Source: Marinisporobacter sp.
GTDB taxonomy: Bacteria; Bacillota; Clostridia; Peptostreptococcales; Thermotaleaceae
Direction: 5' to 3'
NCBI GenBank assembly: GCA_025210525.1
Contig: JAOARP010000010.1
Span: forward strand, 1 to 64,000
DNA length: 64,000 nt
Of this stretch, positions 8,453 to 17,007 are shown piece by piece. The notes below the pieces were generated by a model. It saw nothing but the letters and a program-made list of their open reading frames with translations. It was not told the DNA's origin and searched no databases. The translations under genes were made by a program, and so were the position numbers. Each line of letters starts with the position of its first letter. Positions within the stretch are counted from its first letter, which is position 1.

Positions 8453-9355
8453 TTAACCCCCTATCTTTACTTTCAAGCCAGATGCTTTAAACTTCTCTTG
8501 TATAGCCATCATTTTTTCATCGGATGGCTTTTCCATACCAGATAGCTTATATTCCATCTCTAGTCTTTTATATTTATCCATTCCCATCTTATGAAATGGA
8601 AGTAGATTTACTTGTGTTATATTAAGATTGGATAAAAACTTTATGCTCTCATCAATATGCTCATCATCATCGTTAATCCCTTTAATGATGGGCATACGCA
8701 CATAAATATTGGCTCCTCTACTTGATAGCTTCTTTAAATTTTCTAGTATGCTTTTATTAGATACACCTATATACTTTTTATGCAATTCATCATTCATTAT
8801 TTTTAAGTCATATAGAAATAAATCTACTAAGTCAGCTATTTTCTCAAAGTTTTCCCAATCTGTATACCCACTGGTATCTATGGTTGTATGAATTTCTCGC
8901 GTATTACATTCTTTTAATAGTTCCTTTAAAAACTCTGCTTGGCACATAGGTTCGCCACCTGAAAAAGTAACGCCCCCGCCTGATTCTTCATAAAATATTT
9001 CATCTTTTTTTATTTCATTCATAAGTTCCATAATTGTTACGTCTTTTCCAACATATTCCAGTGCTCCATTTGGACAAAAATCAGTACAATTCCCACAAAG
9101 AGTACATTTTTCTTGATCAATTACTAAAATTTTATCCTCTAGCTGCATACATCCTTCTGGACATCTTTTTACGCAAGTACCACACCCCTTGCAGCGCTCC
9201 TTAAAAAACATGATCTCATGTTTGAAATTTTGACTCTCAGGGTTATGACACCACCAACAATTTAAGGGACATCCTTTAAAAAATACAGTTGTTCGAATCC
9301 CTGGTCCATCATGAACAGAATATTTTTGGATATTTATAATAGTCCCTGTTTTCAT
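8453..9355 (-). CDS. hypE: HypD-activating radical SAM enzyme
   Basis: A 300-aa activase that installs the glycyl radical on HypD using a [4Fe-4S] cluster and S-adenosylmethionine. The CxxxCxxC motif is CPLNCWWC at about residue 30. Two further ferredoxin-type clusters are seen: CKGCGTCVKRCPEGC and CTLCGNCTDFCPNGA. The typical motif SGGGVTFSGGEPM is present. I chose the ATG at 9355 with GGGAAGTG upstream; an in-frame TTG at 9370 would add five residues but lies over that site. It is translated just before hypD and probably coupled to it. Confidence 0.92.
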   Translation of the reverse strand: MKTGTIINIQKYSVHDGPGIRTTVFFKGCPLNCWWCHNPESQNFKHEIMFFKERCKGCGTCVKRCPEGCMQLEDKILVIDQEKCTLCGNCTDFCPNGALEYVGKDVTIMELMNEIKKDEIFYEESGGGVTFSGGEPMCQAEFLKELLKECNTREIHTTIDTSGYTDWENFEKIADLVDLFLYDLKIMNDELHKKYIGVSNKSILENLKKLSSRGANIYVRMPIIKGINDDDEHIDESIKFLSNLNITQVNLLPFHKMGMDKYKRLEMEYKLSGMEKPSDEKMMAIQEKFKASGLKVKIGG

Positions 9356-9434
9356 AAGATCACTTCCCAATTTTATTTTTAATATATTTGATTGTATATG
9401 AACCCTTTTCTATCATCAATAATAAATTTACTAT

Positions 9435-10598
9435 TTATGCGAAAAATATGAATAAATAATTTGCAAAAACTCCTGCAGCCATTCCACCAATAAGATGGGT
9501 AATAATTGCTTTTGTAGTTAGTTTGCTCATACCAACAGAATCCATCATACCAACATGAGTACTTAAAAATCCAGCCCAGCATATTCCCATAGCTGACCAT
9601 ACTGCTATATCATGGGCATTCATTAATCCTCTTTCAAGTAACCCTTTTGTCATTCCCATAGCAGCACCTACAGCACCTAATGATGTAATCGGTAATGCTA
9701 AAGCTTCTGTACTAGAGAATCCAAAAAGTGGTTGTATAATAGGTGATAATAAATCTCCTAATTTAGGAAGGATTGCAACACCTTCATAAGCTACCCCTTT
9801 ATAAACAGCCACACCATTTTCCATTCCACTTGGTCCAAAGGTTAACATCATTACAGCAGTACAAACAATAAGGATTCCTGGGATAACACTAAGTCCTAAT
9901 TCAACACCATTTTTTCCTCCCTCTAGCATAGCTCCTAAAGTACGCTCAAAGGTATTTCCAGGACGAATGGGTCTCATATCTAAAAGATGTTCATCTTCTA
10001 GTTCATCTGTATTGATTTCTTCGTTTCCATAAAACTTTTTAGCTACACGAAGCATTAATCGAACACTGACAACGCCTCCTAAGACTGCCCCAATATTACC
10101 AATAATAATAGCTGGAATAAATTCAATTCCGAGTCCTAAAACATAGCTTGTAACAATCAATCCCATTCCAAATACAGTTCCTAAGTTACAAAGGGAAGCC
10201 AATTGGTATTTCTTAAAATACTTAGAAAATCCTTTATCTTCTATCAATGGCAAGATGGCTGGATTATCAGAAATATAAGTTGTTACGGCTCCAAGAGAAG
10301 CTGCTCCAGGTAAACCAAATAAAGGTTTCATAATAGGAGATAACAATTTATTTACTAATGCAATCACACCAAATTCAGACATTAATGCTGCAGCAGCACC
10401 TGCTAAAACAGCAACAGCCATAATGAATAATGCTGTATTTAATAAAAGATCGTGCCCTGTTTTCATCATAATACTAAACATAATTCCTACACCCATAACT
10501 TTTCCTAAATACCCAAGTAAAAGTGCCACTACACCTAAGAATACAAAAGTTTCTGTTGATATAGCTTTTTTTGTTAAATTATTTTTTGTTTTTTCCAC
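9435..10598 (-). CDS. GATE-domain (nucleoside recognition, YjiH-like) membrane protein, probable transporter
   Basis: About 387 aa with many hydrophobic segments. Motifs seen are AASLGAVTTYISDNPAILP and VMMLTFGPSGMENG, typical of YjiH-like proteins with the nucleoside-recognition/GATE fold. I chose the GTG at 10598 because GGAGG is eight bases upstream; ATG codons at 10619-10611 are in frame but lack a site. The substrate is not known. Its place between the NSS symporter genes and hypE suggests movement of hydroxyproline, proline or a derived product across the membrane (inference). Confidence 0.72.
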   Translation of the reverse strand: MEKTKNNLTKKAISTETFVFLGVVALLLGYLGKVMGVGIMFSIMMKTGHDLLLNTALFIMAVAVLAGAAAALMSEFGVIALVNKLLSPIMKPLFGLPGAASLGAVTTYISDNPAILPLIEDKGFSKYFKKYQLASLCNLGTVFGMGLIVTSYVLGLGIEFIPAIIIGNIGAVLGGVVSVRLMLRVAKKFYGNEEINTDELEDEHLLDMRPIRPGNTFERTLGAMLEGGKNGVELGLSVIPGILIVCTAVMMLTFGPSGMENGVAVYKGVAYEGVAILPKLGDLLSPIIQPLFGFSSTEALALPITSLGAVGAAMGMTKGLLERGLMNAHDIAVWSAMGICWAGFLSTHVGMMDSVGMSKLTTKAIITHLIGGMAAGVFANYLFIFFA

Positions 10599-10719
10599 TA
10601 GACATACCTCCATCATCATATTTTTTAATACAAACTTTGTAAAATGAAACTACTATTAAAAATCGACCACCTCCTACAAGCTCTATCTTCATGCATTTAT
10701 TTTTAAAATGAATGTCCAT

Positions 10720-10833
10720 TTACTCCTTTGTCTTTGTTTTTTCTTTTGAAGCTGCAATACTTGCAAAATAAATAAATGGACCTACAATAATACTCAACAT
10801 AGCCATCATCCAAAATAGGGTACTTGTTTCCAT
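10720..10833 (-). CDS. MetS-like small subunit of an NSS amino-acid symporter
   Basis: A 37-aa protein with one membrane helix: METSTLFWMMAMLSIIVGPF, then FASIAAS and a lysine-rich tail. It matches the MetS pattern, the tiny companion of MetP-type NSS transporters in Corynebacterium. Its ATG at 10833 directly abuts the symporter stop at 10834, and its AGGAGG lies inside the symporter's 3' end, which indicates coupled translation. Such small subunits are often missed in annotation. Confidence 0.82.
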   Translation of the reverse strand: METSTLFWMMAMLSIIVGPFIYFASIAASKEKTKTKE

Positions 10834-12342
10834 CTATCTTTCCTCCTTTGCAGAAGCTAAGAATTTTCCATCTTCCATATAAGATGGTGCAGTAATCCAC
10901 TTAGATAATTTGTCATTCATGAAATAGAAAACAACTAATGTAATGAAAATCTGAGCAACAACTGTACCAAAGCTATCTACTAAGAATGGATTCCACCAAT
11001 CTGTTGGATGCCATGTAATGGCTTGCCATAACCACCAACCTACAACTAATGAAAAGAGTACTGGAAACAATGTAATGCAGAAGTTATAGTATTTCCCTAT
11101 CTTCATATCACTGCCTGGATTCAAAATTTCTACACGGAATCGATTCACTCCAAATTTATAAACAGCCATTGCAAAGAATAACCCACATACTAATAAGCCA
11201 ATTCCCCAAACAAAATCTTGATTATTTAAAATATCTGCACTATAGGCTGATGGAAGACCTAATACAAATATGCCACTCATAACCATAATGGTTGCTTTTT
11301 TTCGATCATAACCTGCATTAACAAGATTACGTACAATTACTTCTGTCTGGGGTATAATAGATGTTAATGCAGCAAGAGATAAAGCAAAGAAGAAAAATAT
11401 AGCAATAATTTGTCCTCCTGGGATATCCGAAAATAATTTTGCAAGATAAATAAAAGTAAGTCCTACATTTCCTCCTTCTAATGCCTGCATAGCATCAGCC
11501 TGTGTAGCAGAAAGAGCAAATACAGCTGGAAGAACTGCCATTGCAGCAACTGTTGCTCCCATAGCATCTCCAAAAGTAATCATAAAGCTATTGACTACAA
11601 CATCTTCATTTTTCTTAAAATAATTAGAATAAGTAAGCATCATTGCCCAGCCAGCCCCTGCCGACCACGCTGATTGTGTTAAAGCATTTAGCCATACCTT
11701 AGAGGATGCAAAAGCTTTAAAATTTGGTACAAACAAAAACTTAAGTCCAACAGTAGCACCTGGCTGCATCAACGACCATCCTGCTGCTACAATCAAGCTA
11801 ACAAATAATAAAGGGATTGCAATTTTCCCTACTGCTTCTAAACCTTTTTTTACCCCTCTATAAATGACAATCCCTGTTAAAAATATAGCAATACATTGGA
11901 AGAAAATCATTTGCTTTGGATTACCAATAAATCCATTCCATAAGGCTTGCTCATCAAATCCAGGTTTTAAAGCTCCTTGTAATGCATATACAAAATATCG
12001 AATAGCATAAGCAAATACTACCGCATAATACCCTGTAATGGCTGTACATACCAATGTAATCCAACCGCCAAACCAAGTTCTTTTCTTTCCAGCAAAATCT
12101 CTAAAAGCTCCGATAGCTCCCAATCTTGTTGATTTACCCATTCCCATTTCTGTCATGAGAAGAGGAACAACCCATAAAAGATTACAAATAGTATAAGCAA
12201 TTAAAAACGTTCCTCCTTGATTACTTCCTACAATACGTGGGAATCTCCAAATATTCCCCGTACCTACGGCCATTCCCATTGCCGCTAAAATAAATCCTAA
12301 TCGACTTCCCCATTGTTCACTTTGGTGATTATTTTCACTCAT
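10834..12342 (-). CDS. Sodium-dependent NSS-family amino-acid symporter
   Basis: About 502 aa with roughly twelve membrane helices. The N-terminal NSS signature WGSRLGFILAAMGMAVGTGN followed by IWRFP is clear, and SAWSAGAGWAMMLTYSNY is the helix-6 region. Family members move amino acids together with Na+. I chose the ATG at 12342 because AGGAGG lies seven bases upstream; the open frame could extend 33 codons further without any site. It is the first gene after a sigma-54 promoter (12418-12434) and heads the symporter-metS-GATE protein-hypE-hypD-proC transcript. Hydroxyproline or proline is the likely substrate from context only. Confidence 0.88.
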   Translation of the reverse strand: MSENNHQSEQWGSRLGFILAAMGMAVGTGNIWRFPRIVGSNQGGTFLIAYTICNLLWVVPLLMTEMGMGKSTRLGAIGAFRDFAGKKRTWFGGWITLVCTAITGYYAVVFAYAIRYFVYALQGALKPGFDEQALWNGFIGNPKQMIFFQCIAIFLTGIVIYRGVKKGLEAVGKIAIPLLFVSLIVAAGWSLMQPGATVGLKFLFVPNFKAFASSKVWLNALTQSAWSAGAGWAMMLTYSNYFKKNEDVVVNSFMITFGDAMGATVAAMAVLPAVFALSATQADAMQALEGGNVGLTFIYLAKLFSDIPGGQIIAIFFFFALSLAALTSIIPQTEVIVRNLVNAGYDRKKATIMVMSGIFVLGLPSAYSADILNNQDFVWGIGLLVCGLFFAMAVYKFGVNRFRVEILNPGSDMKIGKYYNFCITLFPVLFSLVVGWWLWQAITWHPTDWWNPFLVDSFGTVVAQIFITLVVFYFMNDKLSKWITAPSYMEDGKFLASAKEER

Positions 12343-12417
12343 AAGCAACCTCCTATACTGTCTAGATCTTTCTATCTTTATATGAATCCTGACATTTAAT
12401 TTTTCAATAAACATTAG

Positions 12418-12434
12418 AGCAATATCCATGCCAA
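12418..12434 (-). promoter_or_regulatory. Sigma-54 (-24/-12) promoter for the symporter-hypED-proC transcript
   Basis: On the minus strand: TTGGCATGGATATTGCT. This fits the consensus YTGGCACG-N4-TTGCW with one change (C to T), with the -24 GG and -12 GC correctly spaced. The same 17 bases recur upstream of the P5C dehydrogenase gene. The symporter ATG is about 76 bases downstream. Confidence 0.88.
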
Positions 12435-12578
12435 AAAACATACGAATCTTTTATTTATTGAAAAATCCCTATAGGCATTATGTTTGCTTATTTTTTAACA
12501 ATGTGAACGTCTATGGGATACTTTCCTATCCTCTTTCGTCCCATAATAAAGACATTTTATAGACATATTTTTTTACAC

Positions 12579-12596
12579 TGTCCCTATTTTGGGACA
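12579..12596. promoter_or_regulatory. Putative activator (enhancer) palindrome
   Basis: Minus strand TGTCCCAAAATAGGGACA: 6-bp arms around six bases. It is about 145 bases upstream of the sigma-54 -24 element, a normal enhancer distance. No T-run follows in the coding direction, so it is not a terminator. A near copy lies at 14558-14577. Confidence 0.7.
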
Positions 12597-12660
12597 TTTT
12601 ATGTTTGCATTAAATTTCCCTGGTAATATATGTCTTTATGATTGATAAAATTTTTATATT

Positions 12661-12690
12661 TCAAAGGATGCTGATCCTAGCACCCTTTGA
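12661..12690 (-). terminator. Hairpin after the P5C dehydrogenase gene
   Basis: TCAAAGG and CCTTTGA enclose TGCT/AGCA with a single mismatch. On the minus strand an A/T-rich stretch (AAATATAAAAATTTT) follows, weaker than a classical T-run. Likely a moderate terminator. Confidence 0.5.
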
Positions 12691-12744
12691 AAACCCATGG
12701 TCAGAGTAATAACTTTACATCTTTTATAAATATCCATAAATTTA

Positions 12745-14376
12745 TTATTTTTCTTCCATAAAGGAATACGTATAATTTTGTGGTGGATTAAAATTCTCCT
12801 TGATCACTCGTGGATTCATCCACCTTATAAGATTTAATTTGCTCCCTGCCTTATCATTTGTTCCAGAAGCTCTTGCACCCCCAAAAGGTTGCTGTCCAAC
12901 GACTGCCCCTGTAGGCTTATCATTAATATAAAAATTCCCTGCTGTAGAAGAAAGTTGTTTTTCCATTTTTACAATAGCTTCTCTATTATTTGCAATAATA
13001 GCTCCAGTAAGAGCATATGGTGTTGATTCATGGCATAATTTTATTGTTTCTTCAATTTTGTCATCCTCATATACATATATGGTCAATACGGGCCCAAAGA
13101 TTTCTTCTGTCATGGTCTTAAATTTAGGATCTTTACTCTGTATCACTGTAGGCTGGATAAAAAATCCCTTTTCATCATCACATTTTCCCCCACAAATAAT
13201 TTCTGCATCCTTTGAAGCTTTTGCATAGTCAATATAATCTTTTATTTTATTAAATGCATTTTGATCAATAACTGCACTCATAAAGTTTCTAAAATCCTCT
13301 ACATCTCCCATTTTTATTGTTTTTATTTCTTGTATGAGCTTTTCTTTTACAATCCTCCATATGCTTTTAGGGATATATGCACGAGAAGCGGCTGAACATT
13401 TCTGACCTTGATACTCAAAAGCACCTCTAACTAATGCTGTCACAAGTACATCTATATCAGCTGAATGATGGGCAAATATAAAATCCTTTCCTCCTGTTTC
13501 TCCAACTATTCTAGGATAGGCTTTATATTTTTCTAGATTGTTTGCAATCATCTTCCATATATCTTTAAATACTTTTGTAGAGCCAGTAAAATGAATTCCT
13601 GCAAAATCTTCATTAGAAAATACTTTATCTCCTACCATGCTTCCACTTCCAGGGATAAAGTTAATAACACCATCTGGCAAACCAGCTTCCTGCAGTAACT
13701 TCATCACATAATACCCAGAATATATAGCTGTTGATGCAGGCTTCCATAAAGCAACATTCCCTGCCATAACAGGCGCTGTTGGTAGATTGGCACCAATAGC
13801 TGTAAAGTTAAAAGGGGTTACTGCTAAAACAAATCCATCAAGAGGTCTATATTCCATTCTGTTCCAAGCTTCTGTTGTTGAATTTACTTGCTCCTTATAA
13901 ATCTGTGTCATGTAATAAACATTAAATCTTAGAAAGTCAATCAACTCACAAGCAGAATCTATTTCTCCTTGATATACAGTCTTACTTTGTCCTAGCATAG
14001 TCGCTGCATTAAGTGTATAACGCCAAGGACCTGATAATAATTCTGCAGCCTTTAAAAATATAGCTGCTCTATGAGGCCAAGGCATGTTTTCCCATTTCTC
14101 TTTTGCTTTTAAAGCTTCATCTATAGCCATTTGAATTTCTTTTTCCCCTGCCACATGATAAGTAGCAAGTACGTGGTCTTTATCATGAGGAATAATACAT
14201 TCCCTTACATTTCCTGTTCGTATTTCCTTGCCTCCTATAATAAGAGGAATTTCAATTTTTTGTTCTTTCATCTCTTTTAATTTTTTCTTAATTTGATCTT
14301 TCTCCACACTTCCTGGTTCATAAGAAAATACTGGTTCATTCTTAGGGAATGGAACTTCAAAGTATGCATTTGACAT
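12745..14376 (-). CDS. 1-pyrroline-5-carboxylate dehydrogenase (ALDH4-type)
   Basis: A 543-aa aldehyde dehydrogenase that oxidises P5C (as glutamate semialdehyde) to glutamate with NAD+. The catalytic cysteine is in EYQGQKCSAASRAYIP and the glutamate in RIVGETGGKDFIF. The N-terminus is the ALDH4A1/long P5CDH type (KNEPVFSYEPGS) rather than the shorter Bacillus RocA type. AGGAGG lies upstream of the ATG. The gene has its own sigma-54 promoter at 14469-14485 and is the first gene after the activator. HypD would feed it with P5C. Confidence 0.92.
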   Translation of the reverse strand: MSNAYFEVPFPKNEPVFSYEPGSVEKDQIKKKLKEMKEQKIEIPLIIGGKEIRTGNVRECIIPHDKDHVLATYHVAGEKEIQMAIDEALKAKEKWENMPWPHRAAIFLKAAELLSGPWRYTLNAATMLGQSKTVYQGEIDSACELIDFLRFNVYYMTQIYKEQVNSTTEAWNRMEYRPLDGFVLAVTPFNFTAIGANLPTAPVMAGNVALWKPASTAIYSGYYVMKLLQEAGLPDGVINFIPGSGSMVGDKVFSNEDFAGIHFTGSTKVFKDIWKMIANNLEKYKAYPRIVGETGGKDFIFAHHSADIDVLVTALVRGAFEYQGQKCSAASRAYIPKSIWRIVKEKLIQEIKTIKMGDVEDFRNFMSAVIDQNAFNKIKDYIDYAKASKDAEIICGGKCDDEKGFFIQPTVIQSKDPKFKTMTEEIFGPVLTIYVYEDDKIEETIKLCHESTPYALTGAIIANNREAIVKMEKQLSSTAGNFYINDKPTGAVVGQQPFGGARASGTNDKAGSKLNLIRWMNPRVIKENFNPPQNYTYSFMEEK

Positions 14377-14468
14377 AGTGTCCTCCTTTTTATGCAGTTT
14401 TATTAAAATATTGTCATAGATTCTTATTATGTTGAATTCACTTAAAAAATCACTATGGTCTACTTAAC

Positions 14469-14485
14469 AGCAATATCCATGCCAA
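14469..14485 (-). promoter_or_regulatory. Sigma-54 promoter for the P5C dehydrogenase gene
   Basis: Minus strand TTGGCATGGATATTGCT, identical over 17 bases to the promoter at 12418-12434. It lies about 93 bases upstream of the dehydrogenase ATG and about 75 bases downstream of the palindrome at 14558-14577. Confidence 0.88.
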
Positions 14486-14557
14486 AAGCTAATCTAACCT
14501 TTCTACCCCTACGTATAGATGGATTTTTCTACAATTTAATATTTACAGAATAAAAAA

Positions 14558-14578
14558 ACGTCCCTCTTTTGGGACGTC
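14558..14578. terminator. Terminator of the activator gene, sharing the enhancer palindrome
   Basis: Minus strand CGTCCCAAAAGAGGGACG followed by a run of seven T, 42 bases after the activator stop, so it is a good intrinsic terminator. Yet its core GTCCC-AAAANA-GGGAC matches the palindrome at 12579-12596, so it may also be the activator's binding site for the dehydrogenase promoter. Confidence 0.75.
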
Positions 14579-14619
14579 AAAATGACTATATTTTTTCTCT
14601 TGTCTCAATTTCATGACAT

Positions 14620-16044
14620 TTATTTCGTTGTTGTTTTCCACTCAATGCTTAATTTCTTTACTTTATTATGTAAAGTCTGTCTTGGAATATCTAAAATTCT
14701 TGCTGCTTTTGCACAATTTCCATTTGCTTGTTCAATAGCCTTTTGTATAAGGTTCTTTTCATAATCCTTTATAGCTTCAACCAATGGTGGTAGATCTTTT
14801 TCTTTCTCATAAATCTCTTCTTCTTTTTTTATTAAAGGTTTGTTTTTTAATAAATCTACAGGTAAATCATCTATTTGAATGATTTCTCCCTCTACAAAAT
14901 TCATAATGCCTTCTAATGTATATCTTAATTCTCTTACATTTCCAGGCCAATGATATTGACAAAATACTGCCATAGCTTCTGAAGATAAACCTTGTATATT
15001 TTTATACAGCTTATTATTATATACATTTATAAAATGGCTTATAAGTAATGGAATATCTTCTTTTCTCTCTATTAGAGACGGAATGGTCAATGGAATTACA
15101 TTTAATCTGTAATACAAATCATTTCTTAATTTTTTTTGTTCTACTAAATTTGATGGTATTTCATTGGTGGACGCAATAATCCTTACATCTACCATAAAAG
15201 TTTGACTCCCTCCAATTCTACGGATCATTCCATCTTGTAGTACCCTTAGTAGCTTTCCTTGCAGTTCTATATCCATAGAGTTGATTTCATCAAGGAAAAG
15301 AGTTCCTCCATGAGCAAGCTCAAAAAGACCAGGGTTATCCTTAGCTCCTGTAAAGCTCCCTGAACAAGTTCCAAATAAAAGACTCTCCAATAACGTCTTA
15401 GGAATTGCTGCACAATTTTGTGCTATAAATGGTTTATTCCTTCTTTTACTGTAATTATGGATTGCTTGCACCACTAGTTCCTTTCCTGTTCCCGTTTCTC
15501 CATAAACTAATATAGGAGAACTACTATCTGCAACTTTTTTCCCTTTTTCCTTTAATTTCAAAATTTCTTTATGTTCTCCTATAATGTCTTCAAAAGTGTG
15601 TGTCGTGCCATTTCCACAATAAACTTTTTTCTTATGGTCTTTTTTAAACAATTGTGATTGCAAATTGATAATCTTTTCCGATAGCTCTTTTACCTGTGTT
15701 AAATCTCTATAAACCTCTAATGCCCCTACTATTTCGCCCTCTCTTATTAAAGGAATCGTAGAGGTTAACGTAGAGACCTTTTTACCTTGATAATTTAAAT
15801 AGGTCTGTACATGATTTAGAATAGGTTCTTTATTTTTTAAAACCTTATAAAAAGTACTTGTTTCTGGAGTTAAATCCCTAAAAATATCTAATACATTTTT
15901 CCCAATTGCCTCATGGGGAGTTATTCCTGCAATATTCGTTGCAGGTTCATTATATAAGGTTATATTTGCATTTGTATCTGCTACAATAATGCCTTCATCT
16001 AAGTGCTTTAACATAACTTCTACAATATATTTATAATCTTCCAT
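14620..16044 (-). CDS. Sigma-54-dependent transcriptional activator (PAS-AAA+-Fis)
   Basis: About 474 aa. Order: PAS domain (near residues 10-120), AAA+ domain with Walker A GETGTGKE and the sigma-54 contact loop as GSFTGA (usually GAFTGA), Walker B GGTLFLDEI, arginine region NDLYYRLNVIPLTIPSL, then a Fis-type helix-turn-helix NCAKAARILDIPRQTLHNKV. The ATG at 16044 with GAGAGGG upstream is chosen; upstream in-frame codons lack a site. It resembles RocR/PrdR-type regulators of arginine and proline use. It very likely drives both sigma-54 promoters nearby. The PAS domain may sense hydroxyproline, proline or P5C. Confidence 0.92.
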   Translation of the reverse strand: MEDYKYIVEVMLKHLDEGIIVADTNANITLYNEPATNIAGITPHEAIGKNVLDIFRDLTPETSTFYKVLKNKEPILNHVQTYLNYQGKKVSTLTSTIPLIREGEIVGALEVYRDLTQVKELSEKIINLQSQLFKKDHKKKVYCGNGTTHTFEDIIGEHKEILKLKEKGKKVADSSSPILVYGETGTGKELVVQAIHNYSKRRNKPFIAQNCAAIPKTLLESLLFGTCSGSFTGAKDNPGLFELAHGGTLFLDEINSMDIELQGKLLRVLQDGMIRRIGGSQTFMVDVRIIASTNEIPSNLVEQKKLRNDLYYRLNVIPLTIPSLIERKEDIPLLISHFINVYNNKLYKNIQGLSSEAMAVFCQYHWPGNVRELRYTLEGIMNFVEGEIIQIDDLPVDLLKNKPLIKKEEEIYEKEKDLPPLVEAIKDYEKNLIQKAIEQANGNCAKAARILDIPRQTLHNKVKKLSIEWKTTTK

Positions 16045-16197
16045 ATAGATCCCTCTCTTTAAAGAATCAGAATTTTCTTCTTTCATACATAGTTTATTGT
16101 ACCTATCCAAAAATTTCAACAGGTAAAATAATAAAAAACAATGCAAAAAAACAACCCCATCAATCAATTGACCGAGTCGTTTTTATACTTCTATATT

Positions 16198-17004
16198 TTA
16201 ATAGTTTTCATAAGCTGAAATAAAAAGTGTCTGTCCATCAGCCAAAAGTATTCTCCACGCTGGTACTGCTGTGCCTGATTTTATATTTTCCGAATTCGTT
16301 AAACTAATATTCGTTGGATCAAACCAATACCCTAAATCTACATTTTTTATGATGATTTCTCCTTGTAGAGTTTCTAAATCATTCATAGCTTTAAGTAGTG
16401 CTTTTGTAGCAGGGATAATTTCTTTTTTATTTTCATCTGTACCTAATGGCTTTAACCACATTCTTTCAAATTTATTGACTCCAGAGGCACTTACGGTTAA
16501 ACGCATATAGCTATCCTCTAAGAATTTTCCCTTATATTCTTGTTTAAAGATGACTTGATATTGTTCGCCATCCTCCTTTGTTTCCCAATAGATTGCATCC
16601 TTTCTCATAAATCCATATTTTTTTATAAAATCTTCTGCTTCATCAAATGCTTTTTCTTCATCTAATCCTTCTATATAAGATGCTTGATCATAGTCTTCAT
16701 ATTTAATCTTTTTATAATTATCCTCTACATAAAACTTTTCGTCTAGTTTTTTTTCATCATAGATTTCATATTCTACATTTAATAAAGGCAATTCCAAAAC
16801 GGTTCTTGGTACTTCTGCTTTTACCTTTATGTTTTTTTCCTTTAAAATATCAATAATATCTTGTATATTTTCCTCTTTTACCATAGACGAAGCACTTTCC
16901 ATAAACAAATCTTTTTCTATGTTATAGATCAAAAAAACATTTGTAACAATAAACGCAATGATCAAAATATTTTTAGCTTTTCCCCAATCCACAATCTTCA
17001 CCAT
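16198..17004 (-). CDS. walI: WalI/YycI-type regulator of the WalK kinase
   Basis: A 268-aa protein with an N-terminal membrane helix (KNILIIAFIVTNVFLIYNI) and a large extracellular part. It sits directly downstream of walH (3-base gap), as WalI does in Bacillus, and ends with a YycI-like region (PAWRILLADGQTLFISAYE). With WalH it restrains the WalK kinase in the membrane. Sequence conservation in this family is low, so the call relies strongly on gene order and topology. Confidence 0.83.
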   Translation of the reverse strand: MVKIVDWGKAKNILIIAFIVTNVFLIYNIEKDLFMESASSMVKEENIQDIIDILKEKNIKVKAEVPRTVLELPLLNVEYEIYDEKKLDEKFYVEDNYKKIKYEDYDQASYIEGLDEEKAFDEAEDFIKKYGFMRKDAIYWETKEDGEQYQVIFKQEYKGKFLEDSYMRLTVSASGVNKFERMWLKPLGTDENKKEIIPATKALLKAMNDLETLQGEIIIKNVDLGYWFDPTNISLTNSENIKSGTAVPAWRILLADGQTLFISAYENY

Positions 17005-17007
17005 CCA

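Larger units (their letters stand above)
12343..12744. other. Regulatory gap between P5C dehydrogenase and symporter
   Basis: This 402-base stretch has no credible gene. From the dehydrogenase side it holds a hairpin (12661-12690), a GTCCC-N6-GGGAC palindrome (12579-12596), looser TATGGGA/TCCCATA half-sites near 12512-12545 and a sigma-54 promoter (12418-12434). This is the architecture of an enhancer-dependent promoter. Confidence 0.7.

Noticed and set aside
9379-9600. Minus-strand open frame of 73 codons overlapping the GATE-protein gene
   Set aside because: It lies in another frame of the gene at 9435-10598 and its composition is unlike a real protein.
10703-10900. Minus-strand open frame of 65 codons
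   Set aside because: It runs across the symporter end and the MetS-like gene in a different frame; the 37-aa MetS-like frame has the better ribosome site and family match.
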